21,319 nucleotides of DNA from Chara braunii (lineage: Eukaryota; Streptophyta; Charophyceae; Charales; Characeae). This document shows, piece after piece, positions 7,641-17,125 of the stretch. Below the pieces are notes generated by a model. It saw only the letters and a program-made list of their open reading frames with translations. It made no database searches and had not been told where the DNA came from. The stretch lies in contig BFEA01000385.1 in NCBI GenBank assembly GCA_003427395.1, positions 87,707 to 109,025 on the forward strand. Reading direction: 5' to 3'. Each line of letters begins with the position of its first letter. Position 1 is the stretch's first letter. The position numbers were made by a program, and so were the translations under genes.

Positions 7641-9031
7641 TCCCGGCCCTCCTCTGTGTGCCAAAGTCTCTGCCCGGTATCAATATTTTGTTCTGTGGCC
7701 CGCGGCTCGCTGGATAGTTTCCGAACCCCTGTAGGCATGGTACTTGCAATGTGTCTCAGCACGGACCAGCCCTGTTGGCGTTGCCTTAGCAAAAAGGTGC
7801 GCCGCAGGGCTTTCCATTGGTCCACGCAGACTCGGTCAGAGCACAACCGGCCTGTGGCCGTGGTAGCCGCCAGGTTCGCCCTGGGACGCGAGAGTGAAGG
7901 GGCTGGCGCAGTCTTTTTTACTGCGCGCCGAATGCCCTTCTGCTAGGTTATGGGTCAGATACACGGAAAAAAAAAACAGGTAGCTGTCGGGAAGAAAAGA
8001 AAAACGGAGTAAGGGGTGGACAAGGAAATTTAAAAAGAGAAAAGGAAATGGAAAGCCTGATCGGTACACGAATCAAGGCCGTTGCTCTAGTCCAGGGGTA
8101 ATTCGGCGATAGCTGTCCGCCCAATATTATTACTGTTATTATTCATTTACCTATTTTAGGAAGTGGGTTCACTCTCGGTCGCCGTCATTTCGTAGGGAGG
8201 TCAACTGTTTGGGTTTCGAGTTTAGGTGGTGGTATTGCGGCCTAGGCAGGCCTGACACTTCGAATATCACCTGTACCGGGCCTGTGCATCTAAGCCCCGC
8301 GCAGTGGGACCTAGCTATATTGGAGGCCAGATACAGTGGGATCTGCGTGGACTTGTACCGCTACTTAGGCGGAGTTGTTGCGCGGAGAAAAAAAATTGAA
8401 TCGCCACCCTTTTCTTATTCTTATTCTTCTTCTTATTATTATTATTACTCTACCGGTTTTAAGATGCGGCTTCCCTTTTCGTTTTCCGTCACTTCGCGGG
8501 AAAATCAACGGTCCGAATATTGGGCTGTGGTCCACGGCCTACACTGCCCGACCCCAAACATCTCGTCTCTGATCAAGCTCCTATTGCGCGCCATGCGGGG
8601 ATGCCTCAAAAGAGAGGGCGACCCGCGACCGCATCGGTAGGAGACCTATCACCCCCCCCATGGAGGGTCATAAGTCCCCTCCTTGCCATCGGACACGGGT
8701 ACCCGATGAGGTTAGATTTATGTTGCATTTAAGAAGGTGGGGTGTTACCTCTTGTATCTCGTTATGGGAATGCTGTGCCGAATCGACTGTCTTATCGCGA
8801 GGAACTGAGACTGACAGTCGCAAGGCAGGTTCACAATTGACCGTTGGGTTTCAAGTTCGAGCATCCCTTTCTGAAAATTAATTCGTTCTAGTTTATCGTC
8901 TTATTTTATTTACTGCATTATTTTAGAACTTTTCCTTTTTTTTTTAATTCTTGAATCCAGAAAGGCCCGAAAAGGACTAGTTGGGATACCTCATTCAGAA
9001 CGCAGAGAGGAAAGCCCTATAAGAAAGAAGA
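7641..9031. other. Unassigned sequence in block 1
   Basis: Open frames on both strands lack recognisable domains. A plus-strand frame reaching 8640 crosses a TTCTTATTATT microsatellite (about 8409-8450) and is probably not a gene. Poly-A (about 8388) and poly-T (about 8937-8946) tracts are present. Confidence 0.35.
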
Positions 9032-9688
9032 ATGAGTCGGGATATCGTCCGCAGCCAGCCACCTGGTAGCACGCAGTCTGTACCGCAGGTGTAGAGGGGT
9101 GTGCTATTGGAAGTTGGTGACTTTACGCTGCGCTGTTTACCGGGCAGGCGCTGGCTATTGAGAGAGCAGCTATGGCGCTGCATGGGTACAGACCCGGGTA
9201 CTGGCCAGGCCCGTTGGAAGCCCGTGTTCGGGGAAGGGCCCTGGATTACCGTCATACTCAATTATGACGGTGGAGATGAACTAATACTGAAGATCAACGT
9301 AGAGGGAGCATGAGAGGGGGAGATGCGGACTAACCCGAAGCTGCAGGACGCGATTTCGAAGGCGAGAGACCGGGCGGAGAGACGCTGTAGACGGGACGGA
9401 GTGACGGCAAGGCTACGGATAACGGTGGCTTACCACGAAACTGAGACCTCGATGGACACGGCGGACCTGGAGCAGGTCCACTAGGACAGAGACTCAGGAG
9501 GGGAAAGTGAGATGAGTGACGCAAATCGAGAGACGGATCTCAGGTTCTGGAACAGACCAGGAGAGATCCAGAGGCATCACCGGGCTGTGAAGCCGGTGGA
9601 AGAGGGACCCGAGGCCAGCTTGGGATGGCAGACACCCAGAAGCCGCGGGGCAGGTGAAAAGCAGAGCAAGGGGAAAAGACAGTGCTGA
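9032..9688 (+). pseudogene. Decayed ORF: one frame, three internal stops, no frameshift
   Basis: From ATG (9032, MSRDIVRSQPP) to TGA (9686) a single frame of 218 codons is broken only by TAG (9092), TGA (9311) and TAG (9482). About ten stops would be expected by chance. Each stop is one C-to-T change from CAG, CGA and CAG. Segments: a Gln/Pro/Ser start, a Trp-rich middle (WKPVFGEGPWITVILNYDGG), a basic helix (LQDAISKARDRAERRCRRDG) followed by a possible beta-strand (ARLRITVAY), and a basic Gly/Ser/Lys-rich tail. A basic tail after an alpha/beta region would suit a small nucleic-acid-binding or gag-like protein, but I recognise no family. The surrounding DNA is purine-rich. Confidence 0.45.
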
Positions 9689-9749
9689 GAAAAGACACGG
9701 GAGAGTGTGTGAACGGAACTGAACCCAAAAAACGGAGGATCTGAGGCAA

Positions 9750-10430
9750 GTGCAGTTGCGCAGACACACACGTGACAGGTGGCGAGGCCTGAAGAGTGAT
9801 AAGGCGGTCAACGAAAGAGGAGAAGGTACGAGCGAAAGTGGAAGGGGGCAATCGTGTGGTGTATGTCAGGCACGTGGCAGCCTAGGAGAGAGAAGAGGAA
9901 TCAACAAGTGCGGGCGAGTTGCAGGCAGGGACGCGCGAACTCGGGAGATAGCCTCAGAGTTCGTACTCAATATTTTTTTTTATTATTATTTTTTTTTTAG
10001 CTTGCAGAGCCGATCCAGAGATCAATGCGTAGCTGTTCCGAGAAGCGGGGAGTGAGCTACAGGACAGCTACGCAGATACACGGGTGACACGTGGCACGGC
10101 CCGAAGAGAGAGACGCCGGCCAGCGGGAAGTGGGGAGAGAAAGGCGAGAATTGAACAAGTGAGGCGGCGGTCAGTAAGACGAGAGAGGCGGAAAGAGCGG
10201 AAACGGGACAAGTTCGCGGAGCATGACTGACGTCAACGGCTACCTATGCGCTCGTGTGGTGCGTGAGCTTATGGTGGTCGATAGAAGAGAGAGAGTTTTC
10301 TCTCGTGTGAGAGAGAGAGACCTGGGCGACACGTGGCATGTTTCCGAGGGACACAATGAGAGAGAGTCAACGCGGGAGACTGGACGACAGAAAAGCTGAT
10401 GCGCGGGAACACGAGGGGAGATCATTAACT
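9750..10430. repeat. Purine-rich diverged direct repeats with CACGTGGC motif
   Basis: Segments from about 9753 (CAGACACACACGTGACAGGTGGC, then GGCCTGAAGAG) and about 10066 (CAGATACACGGGTGACACGTG, then GGCACGGCCCGAAGAG) align and are about 313 bp apart. A third, weaker one starts near 10324 (GGGCGACACGTGGCATG). CACGTGGC also occurs near 9868. That word is the core of plant G-box/ABRE elements, but here it sits in a repeat without a gene. A poly-T/ATT tract lies at about 9969-9999. Confidence 0.5.
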
Positions 10431-13123
10431 CGGGGTGATTTTCTTGGCGGTCGCCAACTGCTCAGGGCAAGCTCGGATTATAGACGCCGTTCGCGTGATT
10501 TCGTCACGAGGGTCACGATTGGGAGAGGGGTGCGAGCAGACAGGAGGAAAGGACTGGTGTGTACGAGGAGTAAGTGCGTGACAAGCATGCATGTTTGAAG
10601 AAGGTTGACTTTAGTTTGGCTATGGCGCGTTGAAAGTTAACTCGAAGCGGCACGCGTGAAAATCAAGTAGAGAGACTTACGAATCTTGAGTTTTCGGACA
10701 TGAATCGTGTTTTAGCCATTTAATTTCTTGTCCTCAGTGAGTAGTGGTTTTGGGGACGAGCTCCAAACCGACTTACCTTCTTGGTCGCGCCGGTGTGGGG
10801 CTGTGACATAAGAGGTCCCTTCCGCCCTTATCTCTAAAAAGTGTGAGCTCGAGTCCGTGCTGCGAAGAGCTGTAGACAGATTTTCATTTTGAGGGCTGAG
10901 AGTGATGGGAGACAGGCTGGTGATCAGCAATGGGCTAAGAAGATGTGACGTCTGATAGACTGTGGACGCGGGCTCGAAACTCTGCACGCGAGAACCAGGT
11001 ACCTTTTATTGACAAGGGTAATAGCAGAGAAACCGAAGGGGGTTAAATCGAGTGACAGCTAAGTATGTTTGAGCGTTGAAGGTCACGTCATTCAATGAAA
11101 TTGCTAATTAACGTTCACGATCTTAGTAAACTGTTAGAAAATTAATAAAACTCCAGTTTATTACTTTCTTGCTTAAATCCCGACTGGGCTGACAATGGAG
11201 TGAGCGGATAATGTTCGGAAACGTGAAAAGACTCTGTGCTGCATAGGACAAGCCTCGCTACCGGTTCTGATCCCTCCTTCTTAAGGTTTTGTTTTCGGCG
11301 AAGTATTTCCCTGGTTGATTAGCTGACTTGGGTGCTTGCCCTGCAATACCCCTTTCCCTGAAAGATACTTGTACTACTCCTCGTAATTGCCTAAACTAAG
11401 CTGGGCGTGTATCGAGGCAATGTTCTTTTTTCCTTTATTGATGGTTTAGTTCTGAGCATTGATTGATGAACAAGGTAAAGTTAATCTTGAGGAAGATTGC
11501 TTACCTACTGGCTAAGTATCTACTTGACGGAGATTAGTTAATCTTTATGAATGCTAGCTTGTTGATCAGTATCCAGTTTTAGTTAGTTCACGCGAACAAT
11601 GAGCAATGGGCAAGTGATTGGGAGAATACGTGCATTTGTGGGTTTGAGAGAATCGAGAGAATATTTACACTGTGCAAGCTCACTAGGGCACCCAATTGAG
11701 TTGTGGTGTGCCAATTCCTCCGTGAGTTAGACTTCAAACCATAAGCATAAACAAGGTAAAACTCCGTAATGTATCAAAACACACTCATGATGGACTGTAC
11801 GGGTTCGTCTTGGCCAGTATTCAAGCACCTACCACTAACTAAAGTCGGATCAAGTGTTGAGCGTGAACAAATTGACCTCGTGTAGTGCCCAAGTGGTTGA
11901 TCCTATCTGTGCAGTCATACATAAGGGTTGGGAAACAGAACGCCTCCGGAAATCTTCCACTCCTTTACTATCCGAGGTATCAAAGCCAGTATTAAGCGGT
12001 TCATTAGACCCTCTTGCAGGTGAAGCTGCTCGTTTTGGGAATAAGCAACTTATGATCCCCAGACCTACTGAATGTAAGATGTTCGTCCGTCTAGTTTGGT
12101 GACCCATGTAGCATCATGCAGTGAGCTGTCGACGAGACATGCTACAGTGAACCCGCTGTGGATGGTACAACAGGTCCTCGCCGATAAGAGGGAGCGTGTT
12201 GATAATGCCCGGTGTGTAACCTTGGTCACAGTCTGCGCACCACCGTTTTTCAAGGTGGAAATGCCAGGTGTTGGCCGAAGAAAAACGGAATGAATGGTTC
12301 AGGAGAGATGATACAAGTGTCGGAGCTAGCTGAACTTGGTTCAAACCCGGGAGTGAGTGACTAAAAACCAGAGAACTAGTAGTCAAAAATGGTTCACTAG
12401 TAGCTCTTTGTCTTTACCTGACAGACTGCTAATTACTACTACCCGGGTAGATACGGGTTCAGTCTAACTTACGAGCCCAATCTTGTTTTGTTAGTCCCTA
12501 GGACTGAAGGAAGGACTTGACACAGAACATATGAGAGTCTCACGAGGTTGGCTACAGTGCATTGAGCATCCTAGAAAGTTCCTTTAGACTCCGGATGTTA
12601 CCTGCAGGTCCAACACCTATTATCTGCAGTACCTTGGGCTTCCCCCATGAATGGAGCATTGTGATTTGGCATTGAGCAAACTTTCTCTAGGATCTAAGCT
12701 CACATGCTAGGCGGACGAATGGACGAGCGGTATTCCAGCCTAATAACTGTTTTTCTTTTAAAAAAAAGCCTGACTATAAACCCCGGGGCACCTTTTGCGG
12801 TCCGCTCAAGTAGCATTCAACTACTGGAATCCAAACACCTTCTCAGAGCCACGGTACAGGGTTACTTTGCAGAAGCGAACCAATAATTATCAGCCATTCT
12901 TGGCAGCTACTCGGCTGAATACTGAATCCTGCTTACAGGTTGGAGACCAGTGATGAGAAAATAACATTATGACGCCCTCAAACCAAGTTAGTTAATTCAA
13001 ACCGAATGCCAATAAAATTCTGATACTGAGTTTAACCCACGCCTTTGGGGGTACAGAGTCCAGCAGAGTTGTCTTCAGTCTGGTTCAGTTGTCATTCAGG
13101 ATCCAGTAAAGTGACAGGAAAAT
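10431..13123. other. Long stretch without supportable genes
   Basis: Balanced to AT-rich unique-looking sequence. The longest plus-strand frame (about 11854-12102, 82 codons) has no ATG start and no known domain. A box-B-like TGGTTCAAACCCGGGAG at about 12339 has no matching box A. I can identify no mobile element protein or RNA. Confidence 0.4.
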
Positions 13124-13369
13124 ATGAGAAAAGACGAGATTTTAGTAGTGAAAAGCAGCTTTGTCAGGGACAAGAAAGAGGAATGGGAGGATGAGGCGTG
13201 CCGAGATATGGAGTTAAATAGGCAGCATTTGCGAGAATGGGCGGTCCAGATGGTCAAAGGGGAAAAGTACATAGAATACGTGTTCTATTTCTACGGAGGC
13301 GATGGCAAACTGCACAGTATCAGCTCCTCGCTAGAGAGCGTGGAAAAGGCGGGAAAGAAGCTCGCGTAA
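13124..13369 (+). CDS. Hypothetical 81-residue protein, charged helix plus beta segment
   Basis: ATG to TAA without interruption. Residues 1-45 are highly charged and probably helical (RDKKEEWEDEACRDMELN). Residues 46-81 contain EYVFYFYGGDGKLHSISSSL and a Lys-rich end. The aromatic strand followed by GGD resembles ITVILNYDGGDE in the decayed frame at 9032-9688, which might mean related proteins; the similarity is too short to rely on. No promoter, intron or partner can be placed. It could be an intact short ORF, an exon, or a remnant of the element that forms block 1. Confidence 0.3.
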   Translation: MRKDEILVVKSSFVRDKKEEWEDEACRDMELNRQHLREWAVQMVKGEKYIEYVFYFYGGDGKLHSISSSLESVEKAGKKLA

Positions 13370-13572
13370 GCTTGGCAGTGATCAAACTGCCACCCTCCCA
13401 AAGATCTATTGGAGTCTGAACGGTAACAGACTGCAACCCTCTTTTACCGTATAACGGCCTATGATCTCACGACTCCGTGGCTCAATACATTAGCGTTACT
13501 TAAACAATGCTGAAGTGTTACTCAAGCAAGACTCAGACACTACACTAGCAAAATACTCAGGTCCAGAAAACA

Positions 13573-13850
13573 GAAAACAGAGATCAGAGAACAGCAATGA
13601 GGACAGCAACCAGAACAGCAACCGGAAACGGTAACCAGAAAATAGTTCTCAGAGATATGCATCAGTTCGATGCAGATTAGATTCAAGGCAATCAGACTTG
13701 AGTTCAGCTTACTTATTCAGATATTCAGCAATCGACTCAGCAACCAGTTTCAACACTCAACTCGGCAATCAGTTCAGCAACTAGTAATCTCAACAGCAGT
13801 CAGTTCAGATCAGCGCTCAAATCAGCGCTCAGATCAGCAACCAGACCGGT
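13573..13850. repeat. Degenerate CAGCAACCAG-type array
   Basis: Many imperfect copies of a 10-15 bp unit (CAGCAAYCAG, CAGTTCAG, CAGCGCTCAGAT) in tandem. In one plus-strand frame the array reads as a Gln/Ser-rich stretch (QQLVISTAVSSDQRSNQRSD). It leads into the coding-like remnant at 13964. Confidence 0.6.
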
Positions 13851-13963
13851 TATCACTTCTCAGCGATCGGTGCTCTGCAAGCATTTATTCAGTTTTCAAC
13901 AAGCGGTGCTCAACAGTCGGTTTTCAGTGATCGTCAAATCCGTTTGTACCAACTAGCCTACCC

Positions 13964-14543
13964 ATGAGTGCAGTCGAATCCTTTCGGGTCAGCGAGTCAG
14001 TGCTACCCAATCTCAATCAGATTTCGCGCAAAGGGGCATTTCGTTATCAGTATGCTAGTGCTATTGGTTTCAGACAAGGAGATCTGTCAATCTTCGTTGT
14101 CAAGATAGTTTTGCTGATGGCACTATGCACGACTTGAGGCCCTATCTGAAGAAGGGTAAAGAGGCTCACGTGAATTTTGATGTAGTGTGGATCTCCGCCA
14201 CGAGGTATCTCGAGCAGAGTGAGAGAGAGCTCGAGAGAGCGGCACGACACTGATCCGCAGCTTTGGGCCCAAACTTTATACTGACTACCCCAAACCTCCC
14301 GTTCCTTCCCTCCTCATAGATGGCACGAGTTGGCTTGATATGGTAGGGTTGGCAAAGAGGTATATCTCTCCGGCGGTGATCGACATTGAGGCACTAACAG
14401 AGCCGACCGAGTACCCATACCTCAAGCGAGGAATCTTCTCAGTGGACGGGTTGCCTACGTTGTGGGAGGAGTTCTGCTCTATGGTTAACTTTCGTGTCAT
14501 GTACCTCGAATGGTTATGCTCAGAGCTTGCTGGTTTCAGGTGA
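13964..14543 (+). pseudogene. Three-frame coding remnant, unidentified (gag-like by position only)
   Basis: Three overlapping open frames follow each other. 13964-14137 starts at ATG (MSAVESFRVSESVLPN). 14059-14253 includes DGTMHDLRPYLKKGKEAHV and an acidic/basic helix (YLEQSERELERAARH). 14223-14543 includes KLYTDYPKPPVPSLLIDG, KRYISPAVIDIEAL and VDGLPTLWEEF. The sequence is protein-like across all three, suggesting one gene broken by two frameshifts, the second inside a GA-rich run (14215-14240). I recognise no family. No protease, RT or integrase follows, so a retroelement assignment is only a guess. Confidence 0.35.
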
Positions 14544-15056
14544 CTCTTTGTCACGAGGCCTCAATCTCAGATTGTACGTGGGCGTGGGTCACAGCACCAG
14601 AAATGAATAGCGAAATGAGAGATTGAGAGAGACTGATCAGAGGGATGAGTGAGGACTCTTGAGAGGTGCTGACCACGCTTGCTTATATGTACTATCTGGG
14701 ATTATTATGAGTTTTCATTTTTCCCTCATTCATTTCACCTGTCATTGCTCGAGTCAGTCGGTCTTGTTCCTTGCATAAATCTTGCCTGGTTATTGCTTTC
14801 GTGGATGACGCTGTCACTGTTCTCAAAATCAGATTGACAAAATTGATGCATGTTGAGCACATCATAATGATTATTATTTGCATGATTCTCTGCTGTTCCG
14901 AATCAAAATAAAAGATTCCTAAGACCGGGGACCGACGAAGATCGTAATTGAAGGGTCTCGCTCGAAGCCGGACGCACACAACAGGAAGGGATTTGCATTA
15001 ATTAATTTATTTTATTCATTGCAATCAAGTACAAAATCCTGCGTAACAGCCTGTTG
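14544..15056. other. No gene seen; end of block 1
   Basis: Mixed-composition sequence with no supportable coding region. The exact join with the LINE is not visible; RT-like translation becomes convincing only from about 15057. Confidence 0.4.
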
Positions 15057-15696
15057 GCTTTCCGGTCGCCTGAAGCGGTCCGACTGGAAAAAAGTGCGAC
15101 ACCGCTGCATTACCTCACATTTGACAGCTTGCAAGAAGCCAGGGACCACCCCCAAGCCTACATTAAACACCAAACACAAGCATGAAGGATACAAGCCATG
15201 ATAAAACAAAAGCACACAGACGAGACAATGACAAAGTCCTTTTTCAACAAAGCGAGAGTCAGAGCGAGAGCCAACATTATCCCCACACTCAGCCACCCAC
15301 TGGATGACACATCCCAGCCTGCAACCAATGCATACGCCATAGCCGACTATGTTGCCCAATATTACCGGAACCTGTTTACCTCCCAAACACCTACTAAGCC
15401 CTCCGAAGACAATTGTCGGGCAAGGGAAGAGCTACTGCCAGCGGTCCATGCACGTCTCACAAACACCCAAAAGAACGTACTGGACAACCCCCTTACCCAA
15501 CAAGAGGTCTAGGACACGCTGCAGGGCATGGAGGAGATCACTTCGGGGATTGACTCATTCCCTAAGGAGTTGCGGATAAAGTTTTGGGGCCTTCTTAAGG
15601 AGAACCTCGTGGAATACATTGGGGTCGTCCCGAAAGAGGGCACGTTTGGGGGCATGATTGGCCAGGGGGTGACTGCACTCCTTTATAAAACAAGTG
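15057..15696 (+). pseudogene. LINE ORF2 remnant: RT N-terminal region
   Basis: One frame runs through the whole piece with only TGA (15183) and TAG (15510) as stops. Readable parts: LHYLTFDSLQEARDHPQAY, KSFFNKARVRARANIIPTL, ADYVAQYYRNLFTSQTP (the usual xxFYxxLF block), LTQQEV-stop-DTLQGMEEITSGIDSFPKEL (the M..xxSPGxDG equivalent, here SGIDSFP), FWGLLKENLVEYI and GQGVTALLYK. These are the standard N-terminal blocks of an L1-clade RT. Both stops fit single C-to-T changes (CGA to TGA, CAG to TAG). The frame then leaves RT homology where block 2 begins. Confidence 0.8.
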
Positions 15697-15989
15697 GACC
15701 TAATGCTTATACATGTCTACGCATGGCAGAAAGTGTGGCAATGTCAATTGTGTATGTACGTCAGCGTAGGATGAGAAAAATCGGAACGAATTTTCAACCA
15801 AAACATGGAAATATACATTGCCACACTTTTTTTTTTCATTTTGTTCTCTTCATGTGTGCATCAACTGAGCAGCCTGGCAATGTGCAAAATGAGAAGGAAT
15901 CTTCCACAAAAACATAGAAAGATACACCGCAACGAACAAATTACATTGAAATGAAATCCCTATGTGAGTATGCACAGAGTTGTAAGATG

Positions 15990-15993
<4 letters not shown>

Positions 15994-16040
<47 letters not shown>

Positions 16041-16044
16041 CGCT

Positions 16045-16104
<60 letters not shown>
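15994..16104. repeat. Composite (TC)n-(CG)9-CTCGAG-(AG)n palindromic microsatellite
   Basis: A 32-nt TC run (15994-16025), then alternating CG (16025-16042), CTCGAG, then an AG run to 16104. The TC and AG arms are mutually complementary and the CG centre is self-complementary, so the whole can fold as one hairpin. SLSL/RARA/RERE-type translations across it are artefacts. Confidence 0.95.
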
Positions 16105-16107
<3 letters not shown>

Positions 16108-16108
<1 letters not shown>

Positions 16109-16575
16109 ATGCATAGGACATGAAAAATGGGAATGAATCTGTTGCTTGAACATGAAAAAATATACACTACCAGATTTTCGATATTTGGCAGTGTATATTT
16201 CCATGTTGTGGTAGTGGATACTTCCATGTTCCAGGGGAACACACACACACACACGAAAAAAAAAAAAAAAAAAAAACTTGGAAGTGAATCTCATTTTGCT
16301 CATTTCGTGAACAGTGGCTATGTCGGTCTGTGTGTGCGTGTGTGTGTAAGATAAACAAATCCAAAATAAACCTTTAGCCAGAACATGATATATACACTAC
16401 CACACTATTTTTTTCTTTTTTTCTTTTTGATTTTGTGCGTGTGTATTGCCCTAGAACATGGAAGTATCCACTGCCACAACATGGAAATATACACTGCCAA
16501 AGACTGAAAATGTGCCAGTGTATATTTTCATGTTCTTGCGACAGACTCATTCCCATTTTGCTCATCCTATGGATG
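16108..16575. repeat. Inverted duplication with nested hairpins
   Basis: 16108-16231 matches the reverse complement of 16454-16575 over about 120 bp with only scattered differences. Each arm itself contains inverted copies of AACATGGAAATATACACTGC, so each also folds alone (16147-16207 and 16480-16535). Between the arms are CA/poly-A and GT tracts and another copy of the motif (16383). GA runs flank both sides. This could be a foldback-type element. Confidence 0.85.
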
Positions 16576-16579
16576 AAAA

Positions 16580-16586
<7 letters not shown>

Positions 16587-16655
<69 letters not shown>
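16587..16655. repeat. (GA)n microsatellite
   Basis: A pure GA run of about 69 nt directly after the right arm of the inverted duplication. Confidence 0.95.
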
Positions 16656-16659
<4 letters not shown>

Positions 16660-16917
16660 TAAGTGTCCAACCTCGTGGCTAACCTCATGGTACTTCCATC
16701 AATAGGTTGAAAAAAAACGAATGAATCTACTGCTGGAACATGGAAGTGTACACTGTCACGTGTGGGTGGGTGTCTTCGAACAACAACGTGCCGTGGTCAC
16801 GGTGTGGTGGAAAAACTTCCGGGTGGTGCGCAACCGTTTTCGATTTTTCCTTACGAACGGAGTTTCCGGAATGAAAGCAAGGTGCAAGTCCATACTCTTC
16901 CACCACACCCTACCACT

Positions 16918-17047
16918 GTTTGAACTCGGGCGAACTAGATATAAGAACTACATTTTGTGCAAGTTCCCTTTCAACCCGCGCGTGTCACCGCTCGAACTTG
17001 CGCGAACGAAAGGAAAAAAAAAATTGCATTCCGTGCAAGTTCCCCGC
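16918..17047. repeat. Diverged direct repeat pair with GTGCAAGTTCCC
   Basis: Two units, about 16918-16972 and 16991-17047, share a TGAACTCGGGCGAAC-like start and a TTGTGCAAGTTCCC or CCGTGCAAGTTCCC end. Just upstream a 12-bp inverted repeat, GGTGTGGTGGAA (16801-16812)/TTCCACCACACC (16898-16909), is visible. No gene. Confidence 0.5.
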
Positions 17048-17125
17048 TGGGCCGCATCTTGTCTGCCGCCAATTTCCCAACATAGGGCCCCCGGGTTCAC
17101 AACGGCATCACACATGACCCGCTAT

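Larger units (their letters stand above)
7641..15056. other. Inserted block 1 splitting the LINE (unidentified, about 7.4 kb)
   Basis: The limits are set only by where LINE-like translation stops and resumes, so they are approximate. I looked by eye for long terminal repeats, terminal inverted repeats and a primer binding site near the edges and found none. No reverse transcriptase, integrase or transposase motif is readable inside. It contains three coding-like segments and two repeat arrays, listed separately. It could be several nested elements rather than one. Confidence 0.5.
15697..17125. other. Inserted block 2 splitting the RT domain (about 1.4 kb)
   Basis: It sits between LLYK and EGDKEDIRNYRPITLL, which are adjacent in intact LINE RTs. 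CTCCTTTATA at the left edge and TCCCTTTATT at the right edge look alike and could be a worn target duplication or simply two versions of the LLY codons. No coding capacity. The content is microsatellites and inverted copies of a short motif, described separately. Confidence 0.6.

Noticed and set aside
8209-8640. 143-codon plus-strand frame
   Set aside because: It crosses poly-A and TTATT microsatellites (poly-Ser/Tyr) and shows no domain.
10712-10987. 91-codon Ser/Thr-rich minus-strand frame
   Set aside because: Composition-driven, no recognisable domain, and no supporting context.
11973-11989. GGTATCAAAGCC resembling an initiator-Met primer binding site
   Set aside because: Two mismatches, and no LTR end (CA) directly upstream.
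12339-12356. GGTTCAAACCC box-B-like sequence
   Set aside because: No box A at the right distance and no cloverleaf, so not a tRNA gene.
15994-16655. SLSL/RARA/RERE-type frames on both strands
   Set aside because: Translations of TC, CG and GA microsatellites.
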